This document shows positions 22,684 through 34,142 of a stretch of DNA of 64,000 nt, in pieces. Each line of letters begins with the position of its first letter. The stretch's first letter is position 1. The stretch is from Diplonema papillatum (taxonomy: Eukaryota > Euglenozoa > Diplonemea > Diplonemida > Diplonemidae): positions 124,001-188,000 of the forward strand of contig JAPJBO010000152.1 in NCBI GenBank assembly GCA_030068145.1, written 5' to 3'. The notes under the pieces are model-generated. The model saw only the letters and a list, made by a program, of their open reading frames with translations, was not told where the DNA came from and ran no database searches. Made by a program: the position numbers and the translations under genes.

Positions 22684-23413
22684 TTAATTCTCCTTCCGTG
22701 CGGTTGCCTTCGGAGCCGTAGGCGCCGCTCCGGTGTGCGAATTAAACTCATGTTTAATGCGCTGTTCTACCAAACGGACCTCAGCTACGTTCCTTGGCCG
22801 GACCGCTGACGCTACGGGATCCTCGGTTGTGCCCCTTAGCTGGATTGCTAGCTCGATGGGATGAGCTGGCCGGCGTGTGGGCACGGCACGGGCGAATGTG
22901 GCCGCCATATGGCGGCTGCGGTTGCGGGCCGGGCCGGCGCGACCGCGAGCAGACAGGCTGCGTGCGCGACCACCGTTAGCTGGCTTGCGCTGCCGTGGGC
23001 CCGATCGCGCCATTCACGCGGTACCATGGGATTGTCCCTTCGCCGGACAGCTCTAGCAATCCAGGGAACACAGACCTACACCCTCGGCATCTGGACGCGC
23101 AGCTGTGAGCAGCTGGGACAGGCAGCCGGCACACGGCTAGATCGCCGCGCCTCTTAACGTGTACACGTGCCAACGTATCCGGCCGTAGAACCTGGGAGAG
23201 TGCGGCAGCCGCACTATGGGTGCCGTACGCGTTGCCATTTCGCCCGGCCGGGACCTGCTGGTTGAGGTCCTGCCCCACGTGGCCGGTACCGCAGAGGACG
23301 AAGAGCACGTGGTAACAGGCATAGCAGCTCTAACGTCATTTCCTTCTGCGGGAGACGACCTCTACCAGACAATAACTGACCCTGCCTGGGGCGCCACCCG
23401 AAGCACTCGATAG
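22684..23413. other. GC-rich, possibly coding segment, unresolved
   Basis: Composition shifts sharply to GC-rich here. Open frames exist on both strands: minus 22684-22950 (MAATFARAVPTRRPAHPIEL, then VRLVEQRIKHEFNSHTG), plus 23029-23157 (LAIQGTQTYTLGIWTRSCEQ) and plus 23216-23413 (VAISPGRDLLVEVLPHVAG). Codon bias is weaker than in the secure genes. No domain, start or splice pair is convincing. Regions 21900-22680 and 23420-24420 hold no recognised gene. Confidence 0.3.
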
Positions 23414-24429
23414 CAAGAGGGGGGAGGGGTCCGAGAGCAATGTCGTCGGTGCAGTTCCCTTTCCCCCTAGGCGGCCGACCCGACCTCGTGGGCTTCCCGG
23501 GAGGTAGCCTCTAGACCCTCTCTGGAGGCGGTGCTCTCCCATCGGAAACTCGCCCCTCCGAGCTGCCCGATGACCCAAGTCATCTTCCTCGTCCTTCCAT
23601 TTTCTGGGGGTGGGCGGGTGGGAAAATCGAAGGATACTGTTTGGTACGCTTCGCTCCTGACGACGCTTGCACGAAATTAGGTGACCTTAAACTTCCATTA
23701 ATCTCCGTTTCTACAGGGTCGCCACAGAGGACCACCCGTGCTACGAGAGCAAGCAGGAAAATTCAACAGGGTGGGCGGCATGCGCTAGCACTTACGCTTC
23801 GCTTCGTTTGATTATCATGTGCAGTCGCTGTTCCGGAAATGTTCCCTCCAGCACAACAGTACTCTTAGAAAGATACTCGGTGGTGCCGCCAGGCGCTCAT
23901 TTTCGACGTAGGCCGGGGAACCGCCGTCCAGAGCCACAATGGCCTACACGGTGAGGGTGAGGTCCAGCCTCATCGAGTTTGCCGACTTCCCTTACCCACA
24001 CTGTTCTGTCGGCCAGAGGCTTTTAGCTTAGGAGACCTATTGCGGTTAACGGTACTGCCCGATGCAAGATATTGAGATCTCCCCTGTTTTCTCCATGCAC
24101 ATCCACAAGACACCCTACTACACGAAGAAAGTGCAGCTTTCCAGGATAGGTAACCCTGTCCCCGCGTGAAGCGTTTCAAGGGTCAACCCTTCCTTCAAAA
24201 TGAGGCGACTGCATCATCCGGGGCCTGTGGACATGGTCAACAGGATCACCACTTCAGGTGTCTGCATCCCGGTTGCCTCAGATGGAGTTCACTGTGACAA
24301 TTGCCGCGAAGATGAGAAACCTGTCGACCATACATGCTGGGAAAATCCGTCTCGGGGAGCCTCCCTACCTGCGTAATAGCTGAACTGCCCTACTCGCACG
24401 TCTTTTTTTTTTACGGCCGCAATCTGCGA

Positions 24430-24603
24430 AGTAAACTGCAGAGTGGGCCAAACGCCAAAGAAATTCAGTGATGGGTGCTTTTTGACGCTTTTTTTTCCGC
24501 GCTCAGAGTTACGTGTGCGTTGTGGGGATTCCAACACGTTCCCGCCCCTTTTGCTATCGCACCGCGGCCCCCTCGAGTATTTCCACAAAGCAGGCGCTTT
24601 GGA
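24430..24603 (+). mobile_element. F1 element, diverged
   Basis: Ends GGCCCCCTCGAGTATTTCCA then CAAAGCAGGCGCTTTGG. The F2 element at 24604 begins right after its A-rich end. Confidence 0.55.
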
Positions 24604-24962
24604 CAACTTGAAAAAAAAAATACTCGACGTAGCTGCTTTGACTCCGAATGGAAGGGAGGAAATATAGAGGTAGAGGGGCAAATACAATACAAACACAATA
24701 TCAGTTGTTCTTCGCTTACACCACCAGCTCCACTTCATCCCTTTTTTGTTCTTCGCTTACACCACCGTGTGTTGTTTTCCCCAGGACTTTTGGCCTGTTG
24801 TGTTTGTGGGATTTGTCGTGTAGGGGTAGACCCGCATGACATCACGTTCGTTCGACACGTGGTCGGTAGTTACAGCACTTGGGATCCCTTCGGTTCTTTG
24901 TCTGGTAGCAATCGTCGAGCATTTCCCTCCAAGCTCTTATAGAGTCTTATGTAAAAAAAAAA
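24604..24962 (+). mobile_element. F2 short interspersed element with an inner duplication
   Basis: Starts AAATACTCGACGTAGCTG. The segment GTTCTTCGCTTACACCACC occurs twice (24707 and 24748), making this copy longer than the others. It ends in AGCTCTTATAGAGTCTTATG and an A run. Confidence 0.75.
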
Positions 24963-25301
24963 AGGTCGCAAGACACAAAACTGACCGTCGACGCCCTCGA
25001 GATCGACGGTAAACACAAAAAACGTAACAAATTAACGGGAGGTAGGTTTGAAAGCACAGCTAGCCAGGAGGGAGGGGGCGGATGATTCTGGTGCAGGTGG
25101 CCCATGCAGCTTTTGGCCGCTATAAGACTTCACACGGTGATCACAAGGATCACGAGCGAGCGTCAGTATGGTAACACGATCAACAAGTACGTGCTTTGCC
25201 ATCGAACGTTTAGCAATGTACTTGCTCTGTGACGCGCGGTTTTAAGGATGACCTGGTCAGTTTTTGTTACAATGGAATGTGACAAGTGACAGCAGGAAAC
25301 A

Positions 25302-25545
25302 CTTGTAATTGAGACACTTTTGGGGCTGAGGGCGGGGTGTCTCAATTACACGCGTTTAGGTTAACGGACATGTACCAACGGGAGCGCCACTGGATTGACA
25401 CACTGCACGAAATGGGGTGTCCGGGCTCGCTTTGTTAGGTACAGGTGTCACAGTGCCACAATAGTAGTACACCAGCGCTTGAAATTGGGACACTTGTGGG
25501 AAGATTACGAAAATAGGTGTCTCAATTACACGGGGGTAGGTACGC
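25302..25545 (+). repeat. Two short hairpin repeats
   Basis: AATTGAGACAC...GTGTCTCAATT forms a hairpin at 25307-25349. A second, diverged copy (GAAATTGGGACACTTGTGGG ... GTGTCTCAATTACACG) lies at 25478-25533. They may be tiny MITEs. The surrounding 24970-26100 shows no gene. Confidence 0.5.
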
Positions 25546-26117
25546 AGTTTATGGTAGCTTTACCTGTCATCAAGTGCTTGCCACTGGACTCACTTGGCTT
25601 TTGACAACTTGGTATCAAAGTGTTTCACATAGTCCTTGGCATGCGAGAACTTGGCTTTTTGACAACTTTACTCGTCATCAACGGTGGTCGTTGGAAGTAA
25701 TATTTATCGCGCACGAAGTGCGTCTCTACGCCCCTGTCGGCCGTTCTAGGCAACTTTGGGCTGGCTTTCACTTTCGAAGTTCACGTTTTCCCGGGATCGA
25801 TTCCCTTGAGTACTTCTCGCTGCGCACAGGGCGAGACGCGCCTGCCAGGTGCTGCAAGAAAGGTGTTTTACTTGTGAATCTTCTTTGCTGTTTCCGCGAA
25901 AGCTTGCAAATGCGAATGCACGGGCCATCACAAGTAATTGAACGAAGCGAGCCCTGGTTCTTTTTTAAAAAGATTAATCGGTTTCGGGTATTTTGCGGAC
26001 TCTTGTTGCGTTCGTAGGTAGTCCGGGAACAGAGTAACAGAGTGAACCGATGATCCTGCCTCGCCTTTCAGATGCGGTTGCGGTTTGTAACGTGCCGGTG
26101 CAAAACGAACTGAGTGA

Positions 26118-26146
26118 CCCCAACGCATTGTGACAATGCGTTGGGG
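26118..26146. repeat. Perfect 29-bp palindrome
   Basis: CCCCAACGCATTGT and ACAATGCGTTGGGG arms around a single G. No coding feature adjoins it. No gene is recognised from 26150 to 27380; a long T run lies at 26771-26799. Confidence 0.8.
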
Positions 26147-27623
26147 TGGAGGAGTCATCGGCATGTGGATGATTACCACATGGTATGAAGACTTCGGGGG
26201 TCCGGTGGTTGTAGCATGGTGTCGGGGTAATCTCAGGACCACATGGATCAGCATGCACCATGCGATAAAGCCGTTAAGCAGCGACTGCCGGCTTATCCCG
26301 TGACACCTTTTATCTACTGTGTTGGCACTCTTTCTGTTAAGTTCCCTCGTCGACACTCCAGTGAAACTGGGTATGTTGTGTTTTCTGAGAACTATTTCTC
26401 CCACGAAAGGAGGAGTCAGCTTCGGTGATCGTTGTTCCGCAGTGGATACATCGATATGTTTCCCGACTTGCGGATCGTGCTCGGTTTACTTGACGTTGAT
26501 GCTACGACCACTTTCCGGGGCCATCTCAATCAAGGCCTAAATTCTTAACTTCAATAACTATCGGCGGCAACCTCGGGGATGAGTGGTGGCCCGTCCAGGC
26601 CTTCGCCGGTTTGGTAGCAAGTGGGGGGGGGATGCGTCCTGTGGTGGGGACTTTTCCCATCCCCCCAAACTGAGTTCGACTCTCCCCAGAGAAAAAGGAA
26701 CCCCGCTTCCCTTGATTTATAGAAATTGCTGTTCTTGTCGCTGTATACTTTTTCTTTTTCTTTTCAGCGTCTTTTTTTTTTTTTTTTTTTTTTTTTTTTC
26801 GGACTTGTTCCTCTTTTTTTGATGTTGCCGACGATTCCTTTTCTTACGCTCCGTTTTTCTCGGGATTGTATAACAGGAACCGTCCATTGCTGTGCTGCAC
26901 AGTGGGCCCGTCCAGGCCGTCGCCGGTTTGGTAGCAAGTCCAATTTCCAGAGCCCAGAAAAATGACTGACCGGCGGTTGTAGCAGCAACAAGATCCAAAT
27001 TTCCGGGTGGTCTCGGTTGGTAGGCCGCATACAAGCGGGAAAGGGGGTGGGTAGTCTCCAGTACCACGGGTGGGTGTCATCGCATCGACCTTTCTTGTGA
27101 ACGATACGGTATGCTATCAGCACTACACAGCACTACGTAGTGTCTTCTACGGGCTGTAGGATGTATAGCATGTGGTACGCAGCTACTACACCATGCTACA
27201 GATGCCATCAGCAGCCCCCAGCAGTACTCCACCTATCCCACGAGGACATGTGGACGGCATGTGGTATGCCACACCTTTCAAGCATGGCTTTTGCACAAGT
27301 GCGGGTCAGCTCTGCCGCATGGGCTGCGAACAACTCCTCGGCATTTTTGCAAAACCAAGACGAAACTCGGGGAAGCTTTTGAGGACTATTTTTGGCGCGC
27401 TGGAAAGGAACCTTGCTCTTTTGCTAGCGCAAGAAACACTGCCCGTGGCGGCTGGCGGGTCGCGCGTGGCCCGCTGTGTGGGACTGGCCGTTCTGAAGGG
27501 GGAGGAGGCAAGAGCTGTCGCACGTGCTGCCACCCGCGCACCGACGTGCTGGCGTCGACCGAATCTACGCACAACACGGCAACGCACCAGCAGCGCTGGG
27601 AACGAAGCCTCGCACGGGCCGGC

Positions 27624-27753
27624 TCACTGGACCTTCACTGTCGTTTTCGTCGGGACGGCCGCTTTCGCCTCGCCATCCTTCAGCGGCGCGGGCAGCGCGC
27701 GCTGCAGCCAAATCCGGCAGCCGAAAGTGTCGAACAGCGGCTTCAGCATAGGT
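27624..27753 (-). CDS. Candidate C-terminal exon of an unknown protein
   Basis: After an acceptor-like CACCACAG, the minus strand reads PMLKPLFDTFGCRIWLQRAL, then PAPLKDGEAKAAVPTKTTVK and a TGA, with strong third-position G/C. No domain is recognised. A plus-strand frame ending at a good donor (AAGCCG|GTAAGT, 27807) is also open, so the coding strand is uncertain. An hAT MITE follows at 27841. Confidence 0.35.
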
Positions 27754-27840
27754 CTGTGGTGTTCGTTCGACTCTGGTTCTCGAAATCGTTGCTTGTTAAG
27801 AAGCCGGTAAGTCTCGGATGACATGCAAGGCCGGGAGAGG

Positions 27841-28202
27841 CAGGCCATACGTTCAGCATGCTGAACGTACTGATTTCAGCACGTTACTTTTCTTAGTTTC
27901 TTGTTGTACACATGCTGAATCAGTACGTGTACACGTGCTGAAATCAGTACGTTATCAGCACGTACTATCTTTTCTGCAGATTCATCTGGGGAATCAACCG
28001 CAGTACCGAGGATTCCGGTCGGCAGATCCTGCTGTTGCTTACCACCGCGACACTGGAGGGTTGAGGCCGGAGAGGAGGCAGAGGCAAAGACATGCAACAC
28101 TGGCAGGTGAGCCCCCTATGCTCTATTTCTTTTTTGCCTGACCCTACGTACTGATTTTCAGTAGGTATTTAGCTCCAAGACCAAAGAGCTGCGTAAGCCC
28201 TG
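27841..28202 (+). mobile_element. F3 hAT-type MITE, full length
   Basis: Left end CAGGCCATACGTTCAGC; right end GCTGCGTAAGCCCTG. Flanking octamers are GGGAGAGG and GGGAGGGG (7 of 8 match). Subterminal palindromic words built on TCAGCACG and TGCTGA fill 27850-27970. No coding capacity. Confidence 0.8.
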
Positions 28203-28613
28203 GGGAGGGGTCCTTTGTTGAGTTAGGGTAAAGTCGAGGCAAGGAGGTGGGTTCGCAACTATAATGTACTTCCGTGACTTGGATCGCTCTTACTTTTCTG
28301 TCTCCTGGCAACGTTTAGATGCGCATCCGTGTAACTTCAAGCTTTGTTTAGCTTTTGTGACTGACACCAGGTCCACTTTCGTACACGGGTCCCGCATTGG
28401 ACCAATCCGACAGCCCAGAAACGCATCTTGAGACTCAGGTGTTAGACTCAATTAGTTTTTCCGTCCCCATCCGCCCCCCCCCCCCCAACCGAAGAGACTT
28501 GCGCCTTCTCGTTTCTGAAATGACGATGTCGTCTTTCTAGACTGTTTCTTGTAGTAAGTTTCTTTGCCGATGGTACGTCTGACCTTTATGGTATCATAGT
28601 ATTATGGAGGCGT

Positions 28614-29001
28614 TTACGCGAGAGAAAAGACGGCAGACCTGTAGCTGAACTTGTACCCTTCGTTGTGTGTTTCGTAGTACAGGGTGACCTTCCGCCCGTC
28701 GTATTGGAATCCGGCGTCCGTGAACGCCACGTCCTTGAGCCCGGGCGTCGTTTTGGCCACTTCGGCAAGGATTTCACGCGCCTTTGCGACCGCCTGCTTC
28801 TCCTGCTCGGGCATGTGGCGGATCCAAGCCAGGCGTTCGTCTTCGGTGGCCGGCCTGAACACGACGGGGATAAGCAGCCCCCTGTCGTTCGGGTGCTCCG
28901 CCGCCGTCTCCGCCGTGCTACAGCTCACCACCTTTCCGATGTCGAAGCCCCGGTCAGCCGACACGAGGACCGTTTCGTTGGGCTTCAGCGACGTGCGGTA
29001 C
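28614..29001 (-). CDS. PSP1 C-terminal domain protein, last exon
   Basis: The exon follows an acceptor GTGCAG| at 29004-29002, begins mid-codon and ends at a TAA (28614). It encodes about 128 residues: YRTSLKPNETVLVSADRGFD, then IGKVVSC, IPVVFRPATEDERLAWI, KQAVAKAREILAE, and TDAGFQYDGRKVTLYYET. The GxxIGKVV turn, the RxATxEDE helix and the late DGRKVTLYY strand match the PSP1 domain (yeast Psp1, bacterial RicT/YaaT, kinetoplastid CSBP-type proteins). In eukaryotes these proteins are tied to RNA-related regulation. Upstream exons are not found; the next ~80 bases of intron (29015-29100) are a dispersed repeat also found at 58815-58890. Confidence 0.7.
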
Positions 29002-29145
29002 CTGCACGCGGTTTTTTTTTAGCCACATGCAATGTGTGAGGAAACTGAACCGCCCAAGTAGGACCTTCTGATCATGATCATTTGCCAATTTGCCACCTGA
29101 AACCACGGGCTCAGGGTAGTGCGTAGTAGTATGTACGGTTTTGGA

Positions 29146-29300
29146 GTGAAGTTCGCTTTGAAACTCCGGGGTTTTAGAGTCTCCGGGTGACCTGGGAAGA
29201 CATCCCTGGGCTCTGAGTGTTTCAAGAGTGGTGGTTGCACGAGGTAAGAGAATCGGTGGGTCCCTTCGTTGTTGGTCAATTGGTGGTTTTTGTTATGACC
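29146..29300 (+). repeat. Dispersed repeat (F9)
   Basis: GAAACTCCGGGGTTTTAGAG, CTCCGGGTGACC and GTAAGAGAATCGGTGGGT recur over ~155 bp at 57401-57560. Short pieces are at 36775-36830 (inverted), 39795-39835, 39890-39945 and 46275-46350. Confidence 0.65.
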
Positions 29301-29635
29301 TTCGTCAAATGGGTTATTTTGAAGCTAATGGGTGGGTTTGGGGGCATGCATGGCTTCTTTCGTACACACTTTACTTGCTTGATTTGGCAAGTCAGGTTTG
29401 AAACCTGACTTACTAACTATTACTAACAATTTGTAACCGAAACCAAGATCTCACCAGGTTAGGGGAGTGTTCTTGGGCTACCCACGTCTTCTCAAGTTGA
29501 GCATTGATTTCTTTAAACTGCAAGTGCCATCAAGGCAGGCGAGCACTGTTCACGGGCTAGTGTTGCTTTATGACGTCGTCCGTCGGGAGAGTCAACGATG
29601 ATGAGGATGAGGTCAAACTGGTCATTTCCGAGTCA

Positions 29636-29785
29636 AGTTCTGTTCCCGCTCGCTTGTTCTGTTCCCGCTCGCTTGTTCTGTTCCCGCTCGCTTGTTCTGT
29701 TCCCGCTCGCTTGTTCTGTTCCCGCTCGCTTGTTCTGTTCCCGCTCGCTTGTTCTGTTCCCGCTCGCTTGTTCTGTTCCCGCCCG
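29636..29785. repeat. 19-bp tandem repeat, about 8 copies
   Basis: Unit TTCTGTTCCCGCTCGCTTG, near perfect. Open frames across it are repeat artefacts. Confidence 0.95.
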
Positions 29786-29969
29786 CCCGCAAGTTGAGCA
29801 GGAGTTGCCCTGTAATCCGTACCGGTCCATTGTCCGCTTGGAGGTTTAGAGTGACAAAGACCGGGAACCCCGGAAAAAGAAATGCGTAGTTCTGGTGGAA
29901 AAAGTCCGAACTAGACAACCCCTGAAACATGGAACGCGAACCCGGTGTCGGTCAGAAGAACTTCGACGA

Positions 29970-30480
29970 CGCAAGAAGACGACGCAAGAACCCCGGAAAT
30001 GACGAGACAGTTGAAGTATGGTTAAAGGTACACACACAGTAAGGAATAGAGCGGTCTACAAAAAGTCGAATAGTCGGCAATAGAGACACATGCACAAGCA
30101 CACACTGTTACTACCACAGATACGATACGCATACTAGTTTCCGATACCTTAAAGGAACCCTTTCGCTGTAAACACAATACGCGTACTAGTATACGATACC
30201 CTAATCACTGAAAACAACTGCGCACACTAATGGAGCACGCTTTCTTGGCACCTGAGAGTGACCGGCATGACGTACGCGCGCCAGGCTGCAGTTTTGATGT
30301 GGGATCGTCGACGCCGACTTCGCCGGCGAGCGACTTGAGGGAGGGCAGGGCGGTGTCGTTGAAGGCGGAGGCGCGGGCGATGGTGGCCGGGGGCAGACGG
30401 CGGGCCTGCGGGCGGGTGCTGCTGCTGCTGCTGCTGCAGCTGGGAGGGCGGCGTCGCAAGAACCCCGGAAATGACAAGAC
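29970..30480 (-). pseudogene. Decayed copy of the Gln-rich gene's 3' end, with flank
   Basis: Bases 30225-30450 match 34175-34410, the C-terminal part of the Gln-rich gene (ASAFNDTALPSLKSLAGEVG), with a one-base loss relative to it. The 3' flank 30013-30220 matches the flank at 34017-34170. Both edges carry AACCCCGGAAATGAC (about 29992 and 30460), marking a duplicated unit. Confidence 0.75.
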
Positions 30481-30735
30481 AGTTGAAGTAAGTTAGTTGA
30501 AGTATGGTTAAAGATAAAGTGGTGTCACCTGAGGGGGAAATCTCAGGGTCGCCCTCGTGATAAAGCCGTTAAGCATTGGGAACTTTTAAGTACACGAACC
30601 ACACGGATCTGCATGCACTGTTAAGCAGCGGCATACAAAGCAGCGGCATATAAGCCACTGGTTTTAACTTTTTTGGGCTTGGCAGGGTTGTGAGTTAAAC
30701 GCTTTTACCGCCTTCCGCACCAGTACGGCAGTCAA

Positions 30736-30805
30736 TGCTCAGACCGACAGTGCTCGCCTGCCTTGATGGCACTTGCACTTTAAAGAACTCAATGCTCAGA
30801 CCGAC
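30736..30805 (+). repeat. Short dispersed repeat
   Basis: AGTGCTCGCCTGCC, TTGATGGCACTTGCAC and TTTAAAGAA recur at 46025-46085 and, inverted, at 29501-29560. The rest of 30490-32040 shows no convincing gene. Confidence 0.5.
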
Positions 30806-32039
30806 ACACGTACCCACATGCGCTTCCACTATTCTTTCTCAGCTGTTTGTGGTTTAGGCATTTTCCCTGCAGTGTCCAAAACCAAAAACCCATGGGCATC
30901 CCGACGCACTTCCAGCAGCAGCATGCAAAGCAGCAGACTACAATCGGATTAGCGGGTTTGCGGTCATCCTCGCCTCTTTGGTACCAAAGTGACACGTGGT
31001 CTTGAAGCAGCCAACAACGTTGTGAATAGGAGGTTTCGCGGTATTTGAAAACTTGGGCAACAACTGTTCCTTGGGGGCCATGCTACGTTCCTTCGATGCA
31101 CAACATGGTCAATCGCATTGCGTCGGCCTGCGAATGACGCTTGTAAGTAACGATCTCACTCTTTCTTCAGCAAGACGTCGAAACAGGAACACTGTCTGCC
31201 ATATTGTCCCGAATCCGCAAGTGTATGCCTGAGAAACATCAAGGAACCAGCAGGATGCGTCAGAACTTCTTGAGAGTGGGTTGGTCGGCTTGTTCCCGGT
31301 GGCTGCAATTGATGGAACGGCCCACTTCGAAACACATCCAGACCTCGCAAAGTTATCATTCTGCCAACACGATTTGCTGCAGCGCATGGACTGCAACAGG
31401 AGAAAGAAGTTTGTAAAATTGTTTCAAGTGTCTTGCACTTGCAGCCTGAGGGGCGTTCAATGCAGAAGTTTGAGCGAATGCTGAGCCGGAAGCAGCGGAG
31501 TCTAGACACAGCGGCCATTATGTCTGCCATGCGCGAGAAGGAGAGCAGTGGATCACGTAGATGACAATCACGTATCACGTACCTCATTCATGCCACTGGT
31601 CTGCTTTGCGCAACAGTTCGATCGTCTCTCTCGTCACGTTTGTGCCTGGTCTGCTTTCTACGCGTCCGATCGTCGACGTGGCACATTGGTTCGACCTGCG
31701 GCGCGTTATGCCCAGTCGTTCGAGCTTGTCGCTGCTTGTTGCGTCGAGGTCCAGCGCGTCGGCAGGGTCTCCCTGCCGGCAGGGGGTCCTGAGGAACTGG
31801 GGTTGGAAGTCCGACGGGTATTTCTCTGGTACCTTGCTATGGGCCCAGCGTCCCGTCTCTGGTCGGTCGTGTCCTGGGGAAGGACGTGTCCCCCCAGCCG
31901 AGGCTCAGATGACCTCTGCAAACCCTTAAGTATGTCACCCCCCCTTGAGTATGTCACCCCCCAGCGGATTTTTGCACAAAAGGTGGTGACATGTTCACGG
32001 GGGGTAGGTAGTTGGTTATCATGAATAGACTACATCATA

Positions 32040-32160
32040 GAAAGAGTAGCGTTGGCACAGTTGAAGTAAGGTTAAGGTGCACACATGATAAGGAAATGAG
32101 AGCGCCCTCTAACATAAGGCGAATAGTCGGCGAACAAAGACACACACACGAGCACATTGC
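32040..32160 (+). repeat. Third copy of the Gln-rich gene's downstream flank
   Basis: GTTGAAGTAAGGTTAAGGTG and GGCGAATAGTCGGC match 30013-30090 and 34017-34095. The sequence after it is different (candidate exon 32072-32470). Confidence 0.6.
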
Positions 32161-32470
32161 GATGGGCGCACGTAGGGTCGGAGCACACCGCGACGTTCGT
32201 GGAGTTGTCTGTAGACTTCGCGCTCACGACTGGCGTGCCGTGCAGCTGCCGGAAGCGACTAATCGACGAATCCAGCCGCCGACGGCCCCAACCGCCAAAA
32301 CGACGACGGCCCGAGCGGTACTTGCCCAACGCGAAGTGGTCGCGGGGCTTTGCATGTACGTGGCGGCTCGAGGCAGAACGGAACTGCGTTGGCAGTAGCC
32401 GGGGCCGGAGCAGTAATGTACAAGGACGGGGAGAAAGGCAGCCGCGCGCGGCAAGAGTTCCCCTAGGACG
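32072..32470 (-). CDS. Candidate C-terminal exon of an unknown protein
   Basis: A minus-strand frame with good third-position G/C reads YRSGRRRFGGWGRRRL, DSSISRFRQLHGTPVVSAK, NVAVCSDPTCAHRNVL and ends at a TAA (32072). No domain is recognised and the 5' boundary is unknown. Its last ~30 codons fall in the repeated flank, so the true stop could lie elsewhere. Confidence 0.35.
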   Translation of the reverse strand, partial: RPRGTLAARGCLSPRPCTLLLRPRLLPTQFRSASSRHVHAKPRDHFALGKYRSGRRRFGGWGRRRLDSSISRFRQLHGTPVVSAKSTDNSTNVAVCSDPTCAHRNVLVCVSLFADYSPYVRGRSHFLIMCAP

Positions 32471-33534
32471 TGCGACCAACAACGTGGCGGAATAAAACGG
32501 CCTAATTGCGGGAATACGATTGCTCAGCGAGCAGTGGAAGAACATGTAACGGTCAAGGGGGACTCGAAAGTCGTGATAGTTTTATATCCTCACTAAGATG
32601 TTCAAACCACGGCATCCATTCAAAGAGGGAACACCGGAAGCATTGCTTAACAAAGAAGGAATAAATAACGCTTTTGTCGAGTAGGGTGCTGGGGTAGACA
32701 CGCTTGTGTCGTTCCTGTGATGTGCACGGGGCCACCCCCCTTCCCTGCGGGTTCGGTCTGCAGCACTGCGGGCTGCGGGTACGTTCTGCGACCGTACTAC
32801 TTGCAGGCCACCGTGAGCATGGTCGACCTGTCGCTGCATTTCGATCTTGAACTGGAACACGTACCGCGTGCAAAAAAAGAATAGGCGCGATGTTTGTTTG
32901 TACGTGCCGGGGGAAGATTAGCCTGTTCGTGAGTGGTGGTGAGTGAATATGATCGGTAGGCTAATCTTCTCCCAAACACGCCGCCGGCGTTCTCTTTCGC
33001 GGCTACAATCAATTGTTATTACAAAAAATGACGCAGATGCGTTGAGCAACGCCGCGATGGACATGGTGCATGCCGAAACGAGTGCGCAAGAAGGGACGAC
33101 AAGGGTGCAGTACGACGGCTACAGGAGCAGCGCGCTGGCGAAAGGTCTGTCTCTACGGACGATCACCGGTGCAGTAACCCGGATCAGTTGCGTGACGTGG
33201 CAGTACGGGCACGTAACAAATGTCATGAGCCCCTTACAGCATTACGCGGAGGGGTCGTGCAAGGCTTCTCGTGCCGAACTCGCCCCGCAAACCGAGACAT
33301 TTCTGCGAAAAATGGGCCAACAAGTACCCAGCAGATCACATCGCTCGAACCCGTTCGTCAAGGCGCATGAGGGATGGGCGGCGAGTATACACCCCAAACA
33401 GTTATATGATGCGACTTGGAAGGAAACAGCAGAGTGGAAGGGAAGAGAGCAGGAAAGGGGCACAAGCGCCCACCAACGGCGAGGCGACCAGGGAATGCGG
33501 CGGTGAAATGCGAGGAGCACGAGACGCCCGCCGC

Positions 33535-33595
33535 TGCGCCGGTGTCGTTGAAAGCGGAGGCGCCGACGGGGGGCGACGGCAAGCCTGCGGCCGGG

Positions 33596-33631
<36 letters not shown>

Positions 33632-34015
33632 AGCTGCGGCAGCTGTGGCAGCTGCGGCAGCTGCGGCAGCTGCGGCAGCTGCGGCAGCTGCGGCAGCTGC
33701 GGCAGCTGCGGCAGCTGCGGCAGCTGCGGCAGCTGCGGCAGCTGCGGCAGCTGCGGCAGTGCGGCAGTTGCTGCTGGGAGGGCGGTGTCGACGACGCGTC
33801 GCTGGCGGCGGACGCTGGTGGGCGGCGGTCGCCGCCGCCGGCAGGTCGTCCTCGCCGCAGGCCGTGCTCGCGACGCTCGCAGCGCTGCTGCCGCTTCCGT
33901 TCGCGCTGCCGCCCGCCTGCTGCTGCTGCGGCGCGGGCGCCGGCAGGGCCGGGTGCTGGTGGCGGGTGCTGGTGGGCGGCGTGGACGACGCAAGAACCCC
34001 GGAAATGACAAGACA
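33535..34015 (-). pseudogene. Rearranged copy of the Gln-rich gene's 3' half with a satellite expansion
   Basis: Parts match 34290-34580 ([16 protein letters not shown]), but order and frame are disturbed. Inside, GCAGCTGCG (9 bp) has expanded to about 16 copies (33633-33760) next to (CTG)n (33597-33632). The upstream edge again is AACCCCGGAAATGAC (about 33995). It lies directly downstream of the intact gene. Confidence 0.7.
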
Positions 34016-34142
34016 GTTGAAATAGGGTTAAAGGTACACACACAATAAGGGAATGAGAGCTCTACAACATAAAGTCGAATAGTCGGCAATGGGCAACAAA
34101 GATGCACACACAAACACACGTACTGCTACTACCATACGCATA

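Noticed and set aside
26118-26146. Rho-independent terminator
   Set aside because: The palindrome has no T run and no gene ends beside it; bacterial-type termination is not expected here.
31156-31587. 143-residue minus-strand ORF
   Set aside because: Codon use differs from the secure genes and overlapping plus frames are equally open; no domain.
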